Assembly (NCBI GenBank): GCA_946965045.2
Contig: OX337231.1
Location: 930,001-994,000, forward strand
DNA from: Epithemia pelagica
Lineage: Eukaryota; Bacillariophyta; Bacillariophyceae; Surirellales; Surirellaceae
DNA: 64,000 bases
Reading direction: 5' to 3'
The first letter of the stretch is position 1. Each line of letters starts with the position of its first letter. The translations under genes were made by a program, and so were the position numbers. Under the pieces are notes generated by a model that worked only from the letters and a program-made list of their open reading frames with translations, did no database searches and was not told where the DNA came from. Below, one piece after another: positions 38,644 through 48,181 of the stretch.

Positions 38644-39501
38644 ATGAACGCCTTGGGATCCAGATTATCGTCGCCAACCTTTTTCCTGTCGGTATTCTTG
38701 TTGCTGTGCTTGTCGTCGTCGTCGAGCGACGCTTTTCATGCAACACCACCTTCCCGAGGACGCACCAATATCGGGAGAAACACACCTCAAGTAGTGGTCC
38801 CTCGATGGGATGCATCTTCTCCCAATGACAGCAATAATCGAGGGGCGGCCAGCACATCATTGGCAGCCGCCGAACAATTGAGACAAGATTGGATCCATCG
38901 CAGCGTCGCATACTATTCCAAAGTCATGCGAGAAGAACGTCGAAAGAATTTGGGTCAAGTACTGGAGGAAGATTTGGAAAACCCCGCCTACCAAGATCGA
39001 TACATGACACTCGCCTCACGACATTACTTTGCCTTGAGAAAAATCAAGGATGGCAAGCCGCGTCACGCCGAAGTCATTTATCGTCGTATTATTGACAACT
39101 TGTTGTTGGAAGAAGATGACCACGAATGCGATCATGCCAATCTGGCCATTACGACATTGTTACTGGCCTTGCATTTGCAACGAACCGGTGCTTCGGCCAA
39201 ACAAACGAGGTCCGTCTTTTTGACCTTTTTTCGTGTCGTGTCCTTGGCCGATGAGGACAAGGAATGTGCCTGCAGTGCCAAGGTCATTGGAGCCTTTGCC
39301 TTGTTTGAAATGAAGAAGGGTAACACACTCAAGAGCCTACAATTAGCACGCAGAGCATTTCAATTGGATCCTACCGTGATGCAACCACTGCTCAACTGGA
39401 AACAATTTCGCGATGCCGCTACGCTAAAAGAAATCCAATCCTCGAGACTGGCAGATGCTGCCACCAAGAAGGACCCAAACAGTTCTTCGCTACACCCATG
39501 A
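38644..39501 (+). CDS. Plastid-targeted helical protein of unknown function
   Basis: 285 residues. Residues 6-30 form a signal peptide (FFLSVFLLLCLSSSSS) ending in DA-FHATPP, a good diatom ASAFAP-type site with Phe at +1, followed by a basic, Ser/Asn/Arg-rich transit segment to about residue 75. The mature part (about 78-265) is all helical: RQDWIHRSVAYYSKVMREER, ASRHYFALRKIKDGKPRHAE, TTLLLALHLQRTG and SLQLARRAFQLDP. The last of these and the paired-helix rhythm suggest TPR-like repeats, but no single unit is a clear match. Plastid stroma location is inferred; the function is unknown. Confidence 0.72.
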   Translation: MNALGSRLSSPTFFLSVFLLLCLSSSSSDAFHATPPSRGRTNIGRNTPQVVVPRWDASSPNDSNNRGAASTSLAAAEQLRQDWIHRSVAYYSKVMREERRKNLGQVLEEDLENPAYQDRYMTLASRHYFALRKIKDGKPRHAEVIYRRIIDNLLLEEDDHECDHANLAITTLLLALHLQRTGASAKQTRSVFLTFFRVVSLADEDKECACSAKVIGAFALFEMKKGNTLKSLQLARRAFQLDPTVMQPLLNWKQFRDAATLKEIQSSRLADAATKKDPNSSSLHP

Positions 39502-40154
39502 CAAAACAGAAACTGGCAACTGTAGAATCCTCCTCCCTCATAGATGCAACTATTAGCAATGTAACTACAGATGATATAAAATGAGTGCAACTCCAAACTC
39601 CGAAAAACTCCCTCCTTGAATCGGCGATTTGTGTGCTCCTAAGATGCGACTTAGAAGCGTTTCAGAGCGACTCAAAAGTCACACCATCCGGCAAAAAGCA
39701 AATTTTGCCGGGTTGCCGCCTTCCTTGTTGCAGTGATTGCGGTGATTGTTTATCTTCTTCTTCCATTCGACAACAGCTCGACAAACATTCTTTTCCAGGG
39801 GACCTGCTCCAGTGTCCATGAAGTAGAGATCAAACACGAGGGGTATCACATCGCAACCATTCCTTGTCTCTGCAAAACCGAGGTTTGGATCGAGACGTGT
39901 GTGTCACGGTTTCTACCTGTAGTTTCGTGTGTGGTTATTCTTCTTATCGGGCGCAACCTCGGTCATCTCCTCGCACGGTTGTTGGAAGTGTGGTTCTTGG
40001 TGGATTTGGTTTGGTGTGTGTCGAGTGCAACCGACAATCAAGTGAGTGACTGAGATACCGGCGGCCAAAAAACTGCTGCTGGTGTAAAATTCCAAACAAA
40101 AACTACAAGAGGTGTTTCCGTTTCCCGTCCTGTGGGCAAGACACACTCACACTC
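39502..40154. other. Intergenic region
   Basis: About 650 bp between the plastid-targeted unknown and the RING gene. Open frames of 60-106 codons here overlap on both strands and look random. No repeat noticed. Confidence 0.4.
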
Positions 40155-42269
40155 ATGGAGGATACGCAACAACTGCCACAAGAGGCGGACGAGGAGCATG
40201 TTCAGGATCGAGCCAGTTCCGTGTCGGGAGAACGAATGGACCACACGGCAACAACTGGGATGATGACAGAGTTGACTTCTTCTTCTTCTTCCGAAACGAA
40301 CCAGCAAACAAAGGACAATAGTGACCTTTTGCTTGCCAACGATGATGATTGTGTGGAACCCAACAATACCGGGGGTACTGCAGTGAAGCAGGATCAAGCG
40401 GAACAACAGGAAGAGGAACCAGTATGGAATGAAAGATCATCCACGGATGAGGAGTCCACTCTTCCTTTCTCAAGTCTTACCGAAAGTCCCCGAACCGAAG
40501 GAGAAGAAGGCTCGACAAATGTTGTGACTGTGGAAACACCAGAGAGTGACAACAGTGAAGAAGAAGGTACACGTGTCGCTTCTCCTGCTTTATTCGAGGA
40601 AGAAGAAATTATTGATTCCGACCAAGAAGAAGCTGTAGATTCCGACCAAGACACGGGTGGTGGCCAATCGGAAACGACCTTGTCTTCGGATATGGTGCTT
40701 CTTCGAAGTATCGAACAGCAAATACAACAACGGCAGCAGGAACAGCAACGGCTGCAACAGCAGCAACAACAACAATCAATACGTGGCACGGGGATCGAGT
40801 TTGGACCCCCACCACGGCAACGTTCGGTCTTGACTATCCTGTGTATGCCGGTCATGTTCATGTTTTCCTTCGTGATGATAATGATGATCCTTGTCTTTAT
40901 GGGATTGCCACTGGCCGTCTTTCTGCTTTGTCTGTTGATGGCCTACTACTGTTGCACGTCCGACCCCTTACCTCCTCGAGTCTTGTTACGGGCACTCATG
41001 GACAGCGACGATTGGAATGCTACCATGGCTTCTGCCAATGGATTGCATGGACCAACGCATCGAAGATTTGCCAACAAGAAGGAAATTGAAAAGGAGTTGA
41101 TTCAACGAATATGTCTAGGATCCATATCCGTAGGTCCCGACAATGATGATCAGAAGCAACAGATTGGAGAATGTATACAATCTGTGGATCATGCATACCC
41201 TGGCCGGGTACATGTTCGATACGAACAGGACATAATAAAACAGGAGGGAGAATTTGATTGTCTGGTGTTCTCCACGCCACTGGTATGGGAAGAAGGCGGT
41301 GGTTCCGACAGCAACGATGCCAACAACAGAAAAAAGATGAATGATTCGGTGCAAGATGAACTGAATCAATTCAAAACGCTTTCTTCAGCTGCAAGTGGTG
41401 GTGGGAAGGGTAACGAGTCTTCCGACATTGAGCAAGCCACAGGAGGAGGGGAGCCACACTCACAATCACCAGATACCTCACTGCACCCTCAAGTATCGGA
41501 GACGATGCAGGACGAACCTGATAGCCTCCATGACAATGTGGCTGTAGACAACGCCAACGACGAAGAGACCATGGCGTCGGTACGGCAGCGAGGGACATGC
41601 TGCGACATTTGTTTGTTGGAATTTGAACCGGGTGATGTCATTGCATGGAGCACGAATCGAAAATGTGGTCATGCCTATCATTCCGATTGCATCGCGGACT
41701 GGCTCGTGAGACAACCCACATGTCCGTCGTGTCGACAAGAATATTTACCACTCTCACCATCTTCCTCGGAAAATGGCACTTGCGGAAGATCGCCATTGGA
41801 TGAAGCAGATGAAGGCGAGGAAATTGGAGAAGGAGATGGTGGGGAAGCAGAAGGGGAATTAATGTGGTCGTCATCATCATCGTCATCTTCCTCCTCTTCA
41901 TCGTCGTCTTCATCGTCATCCTCTTCCACATCTTTGTCATCGTCCCATCCCACTACAACGAACAACGACAGTAGCAATACCATGAACGATTCAGTCAGTT
42001 CTGAGGAGGCTGGTGACATAATACGTTCAAGTTCTCCAGATGCTGGACACTCATTGTCAACTGAAACAACACCTTCAAGTACTGGGGACATTGAGAGTGG
42101 GTGCGTAGACTCGGATGCGAACGAGACAGTGTGCGTTGTGTCTCTGGATGCGCCACAATGCCAGACGGCCACAACAAACGACGACGAAGATATCAGCACT
42201 AACGCTAATGTCCAACCGCCAAGTTCTGGTGAGATATGTCCTCCCATGGATGAAACCAATGATCCATGA
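40155..42269 (+). CDS. Membrane-anchored RING-H2 protein (probable E3 ubiquitin ligase)
   Basis: 704 residues. Residues 1-195 are acidic and Ser/Thr/Gln-rich, ending in a Gln run. Residues about 226-270 are very hydrophobic (MFMFSFVMIMMILVFMGLPL) and probably make one long or two short membrane spans, followed by a Cys pair. The RING-H2 finger lies near 480-530: C-x2-C in CCDICLLEF, then C-G-H and H in KCGHAYHSDC, and C-x2-C in PTCPSCRQEY; all eight zinc ligands are present. A run of about 20 serines (about 570-592) and an acidic C-terminus follow. Ubiquitin transfer to membrane or secretory-pathway proteins is inferred from the family. It ends less than 100 bp from the convergent ankyrin gene E. 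Confidence 0.85.
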   Translation: MEDTQQLPQEADEEHVQDRASSVSGERMDHTATTGMMTELTSSSSSETNQQTKDNSDLLLANDDDCVEPNNTGGTAVKQDQAEQQEEEPVWNERSSTDEESTLPFSSLTESPRTEGEEGSTNVVTVETPESDNSEEEGTRVASPALFEEEEIIDSDQEEAVDSDQDTGGGQSETTLSSDMVLLRSIEQQIQQRQQEQQRLQQQQQQQSIRGTGIEFGPPPRQRSVLTILCMPVMFMFSFVMIMMILVFMGLPLAVFLLCLLMAYYCCTSDPLPPRVLLRALMDSDDWNATMASANGLHGPTHRRFANKKEIEKELIQRICLGSISVGPDNDDQKQQIGECIQSVDHAYPGRVHVRYEQDIIKQEGEFDCLVFSTPLVWEEGGGSDSNDANNRKKMNDSVQDELNQFKTLSSAASGGGKGNESSDIEQATGGGEPHSQSPDTSLHPQVSETMQDEPDSLHDNVAVDNANDEETMASVRQRGTCCDICLLEFEPGDVIAWSTNRKCGHAYHSDCIADWLVRQPTCPSCRQEYLPLSPSSSENGTCGRSPLDEADEGEEIGEGDGGEAEGELMWSSSSSSSSSSSSSSSSSSSSTSLSSSHPTTTNNDSSNTMNDSVSSEEAGDIIRSSSPDAGHSLSTETTPSSTGDIESGCVDSDANETVCVVSLDAPQCQTATTNDDEDISTNANVQPPSSGEICPPMDETNDP

Positions 42270-42364
42270 GGAAACAGTTACTTCTTTTGCTATGCTTGTA
42301 TAGAGGATGTTACCAACATAAATAAATAAATGAATTATACTACACTTTTAACGTTTTACACAAT

Positions 42365-44290
42365 TTAGGGAAGCACTTCGGCTCCATCTGGTGACAGGAT
42401 GACTTCGGGAGTGCTGGGAACAACACTCTCGTCTTCGGCGCGACTTCTACTGCGGCTAATGAGGTCATCCTCTTTCTTCTCATCCATGTCATATTTCGGA
42501 TCGAAACCTCCAAACGAAGGTGACTCCAATGCACTTTCGTCGGTGGGCGTCCGGCGCAAGGCATCAATATCGACTGAAAGCTCAAATTCTTCCGCCTCTA
42601 CTTCCCTCACATGCAACCGTTTCTTTTCCACACGCAAAAAAGGCGTTGCTTCCGACATTGCATCAGCTTCCTCCTCTTCTTCCGCCTCCTCTTTTGTTGA
42701 CGCTTCCTCCGCTTCATTTTCTTCTTCTTCTTCGTGGCTAACTTCTGCTGGTGTCGCTGTGTCAGCCGAATCTGTGGCGACTTTGTTGACGTCTGCGCCA
42801 TCTTCTTCAATGAGAGTCGGTTGAACCTTTTCTTCTTGAGTTTGGGTTTTGTTGCTCTCCACTGCCGGAGTTGAGGCTGCAGTGTCTTCGGGGACTTTGG
42901 GCGATGATGAAACGGAGTCGTTGCCTGGGGTTTCGGAAGCAGCTACACCAGCAACGGCAGCAGTGGAGACCTCTGAAGGAGACGAATCTTTGTTGTTCTT
43001 GTCTTTCATGAGCACCAAAGTGGGTGCTGAGCTCGAAGTCTCAGGCTTGACCAACGTAGAAGAGGAGGACATGGCACGAAGGGCTTCTCGAATGTGTTTC
43101 TCGGTTGTATCCAATTCTTCTTGCCACACGGCGGCTCGTGATTGAGAGGCGACCAAGGCTTCATCGCTTACTTGATTGTATTGACGCATGAGCGCATTGC
43201 GTTGCGTCTGTAGTTTTTCTTGATCGGCTTGCATGGCCCGCAAGGAGTCACGAAGAGATGACTGCTGGTCCAACAAGCCTTGGACCAAGGACAGCAACTG
43301 GCGATTTTTCGTTTGCAGTCGCTTCACCATACGATTCGAAGCAGAAGGATCGTTGAAATGATGACCGAAACCTCCATTTTGCTCTGTCGGTGTGACCATT
43401 GCCGACTGCATGCCATCTGTTTGCTCTTTTTGCTTTTCTTGGAGCGCATCATAGTCAGTTGTCTTTTGTTCCAGCTCCACGCGCACGGCCTTGAGCTGCG
43501 CCGTCAAGGCTCCTGTTTCGGCTGCATGGCGTTCGTTCAAGGAAGCCAACTTGGCTTCATATTGCTCACGAACGGTGGACAAATGTTTCTGTTGTTCCTC
43601 GTGCATTAACCGAAGTTTCTGCGATGTTTGCTGTTCCTGTTCGGTCCGCCAACGTTGCTTTTCACCCGCCGCCGCAATCTGTGTATACAACTCCATGACG
43701 GACAAACCGGGATTCTTTTCTCTTCCCGTGGCAGCCAAACCACCCAAAATGGGCGTCCGGCCCTTGCGATCCTTGACATAGACCGCTGCAGGGTGTGCCG
43801 TGAGGAGTTCTTCCATCACTTCAAAATTCGGCGGAGTGTTGCGACAGGCCAAATGAAGTGGAAGCATGCCCTGATCATCCTTGAGTGTGGCACCCAAGGG
43901 GAAGACTCGGATCAACGCATCAACCACTTTGAGAGGGGCATCAAAAATAAGGGCCGCATGAAGAGGGAGAAGTCGCCATCGAAGACGTCCATCCTTTTCC
44001 TTACGAACGACCCAGACGGAGGCTTCTTGTACGACAGAGCGTGGTTTGCCGCCATTCTCCGGAGAGGGCATGTCGTCGTCTTCATCTTCGTCATCGGACT
44101 CTTCCTCGGCCGCTTCATAGAGTCTCACAAGCTCATCCCAATCTCGTTTTTCAATAGTTTTGTAGAGCAGCGTTGGCGTTCGGTCGTAATCACATTCGTC
44201 CATACGAGCATGTTTGGATGGTTGCTGTTGCGGTACATCGGCCGTATGTTTCGCATCTCTGCTCGGAAGAGCGTTGGGTTCGGTCGCCAT
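42365..44290 (-). CDS. Ankyrin-type repeat / coiled-coil protein, family member E
   Basis: 641 residues. The head (about 28-200) carries the family signature: DECDYDRTPTLLYKTIEKRDW, an acidic insert, ASVWVVRK, RLRWRLLPLHAALIFDAP, DDQGMLPLHLACRN and DRKGRTP. It is closer to B than to C or D in the 'WRLLP-H-A-IF' block. Coiled coil runs from about 205 to 410, including LLDQQSSLRDSLRAMQADQ. The remaining 230 residues are acidic, Ser/Thr/Glu-rich and disordered, with one short ordered stretch (FLRVEKKRLHVREVEAEEFELS). The ATG at 44290 is used; six codons upstream begin with GTG. No catalytic motif. Confidence 0.78.
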   Translation of the reverse strand: MATEPNALPSRDAKHTADVPQQQPSKHARMDECDYDRTPTLLYKTIEKRDWDELVRLYEAAEEESDDEDEDDDMPSPENGGKPRSVVQEASVWVVRKEKDGRLRWRLLPLHAALIFDAPLKVVDALIRVFPLGATLKDDQGMLPLHLACRNTPPNFEVMEELLTAHPAAVYVKDRKGRTPILGGLAATGREKNPGLSVMELYTQIAAAGEKQRWRTEQEQQTSQKLRLMHEEQQKHLSTVREQYEAKLASLNERHAAETGALTAQLKAVRVELEQKTTDYDALQEKQKEQTDGMQSAMVTPTEQNGGFGHHFNDPSASNRMVKRLQTKNRQLLSLVQGLLDQQSSLRDSLRAMQADQEKLQTQRNALMRQYNQVSDEALVASQSRAAVWQEELDTTEKHIREALRAMSSSSTLVKPETSSSAPTLVLMKDKNNKDSSPSEVSTAAVAGVAASETPGNDSVSSSPKVPEDTAASTPAVESNKTQTQEEKVQPTLIEEDGADVNKVATDSADTATPAEVSHEEEEENEAEEASTKEEAEEEEEADAMSEATPFLRVEKKRLHVREVEAEEFELSVDIDALRRTPTDESALESPSFGGFDPKYDMDEKKEDDLISRSRSRAEDESVVPSTPEVILSPDGAEVLP

Positions 44291-45550
44291 GGTTGCTCTG
44301 AAGTGCACTTCGTATCGTCGTTAGTGTTGGTTCTTTTCCCTCCGATGATTTAGACTCCTTCACCGACCGGCGATCTAGTGGACCGAACCACTTTTCCAGA
44401 CCGATTCACTAGGAGGAATTATTGAGTGCTCGATCGTTGGACGTTGCGAACGACGTCTCTTGCTGCTTATGAATCAAACAATACAACAAGGCACACCAGA
44501 AGCAATTGCTTTTCTCGACAGGATGATCGATCAGCAGCAAGCAGCAGAAGGGATCCAAAACAGCAACTCTCTCGATCTGTCGACGTTGCAAGGCGCAACA
44601 GAAGATTGCGTTGTGGTGTTTGCCGAAAAAGTGGGCTGGCTTCTCTCTAACTGTCAACAACTCCACTATGGACCATTGAATACTTCCAAGTCGTCTTTGA
44701 ATAAGTCTCTTCACTCTTCACGTCTGCTCGAGGCCAATGGAATCAATTTTTGGACCGCACTTGCTGCAACGTTCGTGTGAGCACGTGCATGAGCGCGTGC
44801 AGGCCGAATCTTGCTAGATAATTTTATGTTGATCCCGCTCATTCCCGTAAATCATAGTAAATCATGACCAAAGCTCAACGGAAACTACGAGTACGATATA
44901 CATAGTATTTATTTCTACTTATGTTCATTCTGAATACGACTCACTTGTCGTGGCATCCCACAAAATGGCTGACAAACAAAACGACAAACCACCACACACA
45001 TCATCATCATCGCATGATGTGTTGTGATTTGTGATCTAGTACATGAAGTTTTTGAAGACACCAGTCCATACCCCATGGCGATGAGCTTTGGGATTAACTT
45101 CATTACAGAGCCTCCGAGTCTTGACGTACCTGAACCAACAAGATGCTAGAGAGGGACTTGTTTGTCCAAAAAAATGGTAGAGAGCAAGTAACGCAATGCC
45201 TTCCAATTTCGATGCTGGCAGCACATAATATCTTTGTATGCGTTCTGATCTCTTTCACACTCCAGACTCCTGGTGCAGAGGATTCCACATGCTGAGTAAC
45301 ATCGACCCAATAGGGGTCCTCTAGAACCCAAATATCGTAATTGTGAGAATGAGTGCCGCGATTGGGTTACGCCAAGAATATTATATGCGACCCATAAGTA
45401 CTCCCCGAAAAGGGTAGACGGAATTTAAGTTTGATAATATCCTCAATTATGTAGTGATTTTAGAATGATAGGGATTTTGAGAATGACGACGATCTGCGTC
45501 CATGCCTTGTGAATTGTGACCACTACTGAAGAGGAGAGTGCGAATCGAAC
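44291..45550. other. Mostly non-coding region with one doubtful small frame
   Basis: About 1.26 kb. It contains the doubtful 103-codon frame listed separately. A 9-bp inverted repeat ACACATCAT / ATGATGTGT (44996-45004 and 45014-45022) could form a hairpin. Other open frames are short, overlap and lack features. Confidence 0.4.
44469..44780 (+). CDS. Possible small hypothetical protein
   Basis: 103 residues from ATG to stop: a polar, helical N-terminus (TPEAIAFLDRMIDQQQAAE) and a less polar C-terminus. It starts about 180 bp from the divergent ankyrin gene E. The composition is plausible for a protein, but no family is recognised and chance is a real alternative. Confidence 0.3.
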   Translation: MNQTIQQGTPEAIAFLDRMIDQQQAAEGIQNSNSLDLSTLQGATEDCVVVFAEKVGWLLSNCQQLHYGPLNTSKSSLNKSLHSSRLLEANGINFWTALAATFV

Positions 45551-47365
45551 ATGAACCACCGTTCGTCTCCAAGAACACCCTTATCATCCGTATGCAAAGC
45601 ATGCAAGGTCAACTCGTTGGTGTGTGCCGTAGTGCTCTGGTTCTGTTGTAGTCTGGGTGGCTTTGTCACTGTTGTTTCTGGGAAACTGGATCCTCCACCA
45701 CCACCCCCTCCTCCACCACCAAGACAACGAAGGCTCTTGTCGAACGAGGTGGAACGTGTCATTGACGCAAACAACACGTCCAAGGTTCAAGCCCTGGACT
45801 CGCTCGGGGTGTCAGAGAAGCATACATTGGCGACGAGTAGAAGCCTCCACAACAACAAGAGCCATTCTCCAAGCGAAACCACAAGTCTTTCAAATGACAA
45901 GATTGGTCCATTGGACACGCAAACGGCCGAATCATCCAGCAAGCCAGAATTGGTTGTTCAACTAACAGAAACAGAGATTTGGGATGGATCCAAATGGAGA
46001 GCTCCAGGCGTCCTCGTCTCTACCTCGCAAAACGAAGGTGGAAGATGGACCAACGAACAGGATGAGATTTGCCTTTCGCCAACACAACAACAAGCTCCCA
46101 AAGGGAGTCAGTGGGAAGGTGACTGGAAGATCTTAACTAGTACATCGACGAGAGATGCCTATGGTTGGGAATACAGTCATACTCAACCCTACCCCCTCCG
46201 TCAAAGAATATGGCTTCGATCCATTGTCGAGTTGGAAACAAACAAGAAAAAGAAGAAACAGAGAAAGAAGAACAAGAAAATGACAGAAAGTAGGAGCTCA
46301 AAGAATAAGAGAAAACAGTCAAGCGATGGCTCCTTGACAACGTCCTCGACAAGAAGCTCATCCACAAGGGTGGGTATCCACCAACGGCAAATGCCGCGTT
46401 GGATACGGGCAATAGCGGACGATTTCAATTTCAAAGGGTTCGGAATGAGTTTCTGGAAAGGAATTATATTTCCCAGATCATTTGGCGTCGCATTTCGGAT
46501 ACCTCTCACGTCACACTTTGGTTCCTGGGATGGTAATCCAGCATTGCCCAAAGCCAATCTGATGCTTGGTGTGTACTACCCCCCGATGGTGGGGATTTAC
46601 ATTAGCTCCAGTATCCGCCTTGCATGGGTCAAATGGTCCGTCTTTCAAGCCTTTAGTATCGCTCAATTCATGATGCTCTATTTTGTGTGGACGTTTTATC
46701 GTGGCCTACTACTCGCTACTTCGGCCATGGTATTCCCGTTGACACGAACCTTGATCAATCCACCATTTCCCGTACAACGGCCCTGGGAGGATGCTGAGGG
46801 ACCTGCCTACCGACGAGATGTCGAAGAACGCATCGGTTGCTCCTACAGTTGGCGTATCTCGGCCAAGCAAGGCTATCATTCTGCCTTTCGCACCTTTCAC
46901 TGCTATTCACCAACCGTCGTGGGCCTTTGGAAAATGGCCGATCGAGCTTCCAAAAAGTTCTTTCCATCATCCGTTGGTTCGTCGTCCAAGACCTCCAGCA
47001 TGCCACGATGGATTGCCCGACGATCGGCCGAGTTGGCCTTTGAAGTTGCGGGACCTCTTGAATCTGAACCGTACTTTGCGGGTAGCACAGGATTGTCCTT
47101 GTCTGGCTTTTATCTACGATTCAAGAAACAGCAACCACAGCAGTCGATTCGTTACGCCACAACTGCAGCATTAGAAGACGGCGAAGATGTGCCTTTGGGG
47201 GAAGCAGAGGAATCCATCCCACTACATGAGAGCGACGATGACTATCTGGATGGGGAAGAACTCAAGGATGAGAAAGTTATTTCCTTGTCACGAAAGAACG
47301 AAACGAGCGTAAGAATCGGTGCGGCGAATATGGACACTGACAAGCAAGCCGTTCCTAGTGGGTGA
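45551..47365 (+). CDS. Membrane protein with dysferlin (DysF) domain
   Basis: 604 residues. An N-terminal hydrophobic segment (residues 22-45) serves as signal or anchor, followed by a run of ten prolines. Residues about 140-230 show the DysF pattern: ETEIWDGSKWRAPG, then GGRWTNEQDE, QWEGDWKI, DAYGWEYSHTQPYP and RQRIWLRSI. The paired aromatic/Trp and Arg-Trp positions are what define this fold in dysferlins, TECPR1 and yeast Pex23/Pex30 peroxins. A Lys/Ser-rich linker leads to a second folded region with one or two membrane spans (FMMLYFVWTFYRGLLLAT, about 370-395) and a Trp/Arg-rich C-terminal domain. By analogy with Pex23 it may act in organelle membrane remodelling; this is inferred. Confidence 0.68.
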   Translation: MNHRSSPRTPLSSVCKACKVNSLVCAVVLWFCCSLGGFVTVVSGKLDPPPPPPPPPPRQRRLLSNEVERVIDANNTSKVQALDSLGVSEKHTLATSRSLHNNKSHSPSETTSLSNDKIGPLDTQTAESSSKPELVVQLTETEIWDGSKWRAPGVLVSTSQNEGGRWTNEQDEICLSPTQQQAPKGSQWEGDWKILTSTSTRDAYGWEYSHTQPYPLRQRIWLRSIVELETNKKKKKQRKKNKKMTESRSSKNKRKQSSDGSLTTSSTRSSSTRVGIHQRQMPRWIRAIADDFNFKGFGMSFWKGIIFPRSFGVAFRIPLTSHFGSWDGNPALPKANLMLGVYYPPMVGIYISSSIRLAWVKWSVFQAFSIAQFMMLYFVWTFYRGLLLATSAMVFPLTRTLINPPFPVQRPWEDAEGPAYRRDVEERIGCSYSWRISAKQGYHSAFRTFHCYSPTVVGLWKMADRASKKFFPSSVGSSSKTSSMPRWIARRSAELAFEVAGPLESEPYFAGSTGLSLSGFYLRFKKQQPQQSIRYATTAALEDGEDVPLGEAEESIPLHESDDDYLDGEELKDEKVISLSRKNETSVRIGAANMDTDKQAVPSG

Positions 47366-47566
47366 GGGCTGCCAATCTCGAACACCAGTTCGTGGCGGCT
47401 TCCAGCTTAATAATATCCTTTCAACGCCATCAAAACGCATTTGGCTAACGGGTAACAGGCAAGAAAGTTGGGTGCAAGTCAGTATTACTATAATAGTTCA
47501 TACACACCACGTCTATTGCTAAAGATGGCTTCTGGGGCAAAACAGCACTTGAACAGTAGCAACTGT

Positions 47567-48181
47567 TTAGAAGCTGTAGCTGGATTCGGCAACAGAGGGA
47601 AGGATGGAGACACCCAATTGTTCGTGAACCATCAATCCCAAAATACCCATCATGGCGGCACGGCCTTGGTTAAGTTCAATGGTTCGCTTGCGGAGTTTGG
47701 TGGCTTCATCGAAAGTGTCCCAGCCAAGGTCAAAGTAGTTGTTACGAAGATCGCCGGGGAATTCGCCACCAACAAAGTCACGCATTACGAAAACTTCAAG
47801 GGCACCGATCAAGGCAAAGATCTGGAGGTTTCCGGCGTAAGGGATGGCTTCAATGGCAGCGTATCCACTGGGGATATCGGAGAACTGAGTTCCCGAAAGG
47901 TCAATGCTTCCAGGGAATCGGATTCCGGCTTCGGTGATAAGGTTTCCGACAACGGCGATCATGGCGATACGTCCGTGCTTGATTTCGGTAAGTCGGAGGC
48001 GGTCGAATTTGGCTTGGTCGGCATCGGCGACAAGGCCCAAAGGATCCCAGAAGCCCAAAGGCAACATGGCACCAAAGTCATCTTCAAAGGCCTTGAGGGC
48101 GCTTTGGGACGAAGCCTTTTGGGTGGTGATGAAGGCTTCGGCGGAGGCAAGAGCAAGGGCAAAGACGGCGGCGGACTTCAT
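47567..48181 (-). CDS. Fucoxanthin-chlorophyll a/c-binding protein (Lhcf type)
   Basis: Light-harvesting antenna protein of the thylakoid membrane, 204 residues, usual for the family. The N-terminus is a signal peptide with cleavage at SAEA|FITTQ, the canonical diatom plastid site. First membrane helix: RLRLTEIKHGRIAMIAVVG, with the chlorophyll-binding ExxHxR at residues 66-71. Third helix: RTIELNQGRAAMMGILGLMV, with ExxxGR. The second helix is IFALIGALEVFVMRDF. The FWDPLG motif near residue 44 and the FPGSIDLSG loop are typical. The antisense strand is also open through the gene, owing to high codon bias. Expression is presumably light-dependent. Confidence 0.95.
   Translation of the reverse strand: MKSAAVFALALASAEAFITTQKASSQSALKAFEDDFGAMLPLGFWDPLGLVADADQAKFDRLRLTEIKHGRIAMIAVVGNLITEAGIRFPGSIDLSGTQFSDIPSGYAAIEAIPYAGNLQIFALIGALEVFVMRDFVGGEFPGDLRNNYFDLGWDTFDEATKLRKRTIELNQGRAAMMGILGLMVHEQLGVSILPSVAESSYSF

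Noticed and set aside
41863-41935. TCA/TCC/TCG-rich run considered as a separate repeat element
   Set aside because: It is a serine run inside the open frame of the RING-H2 gene.
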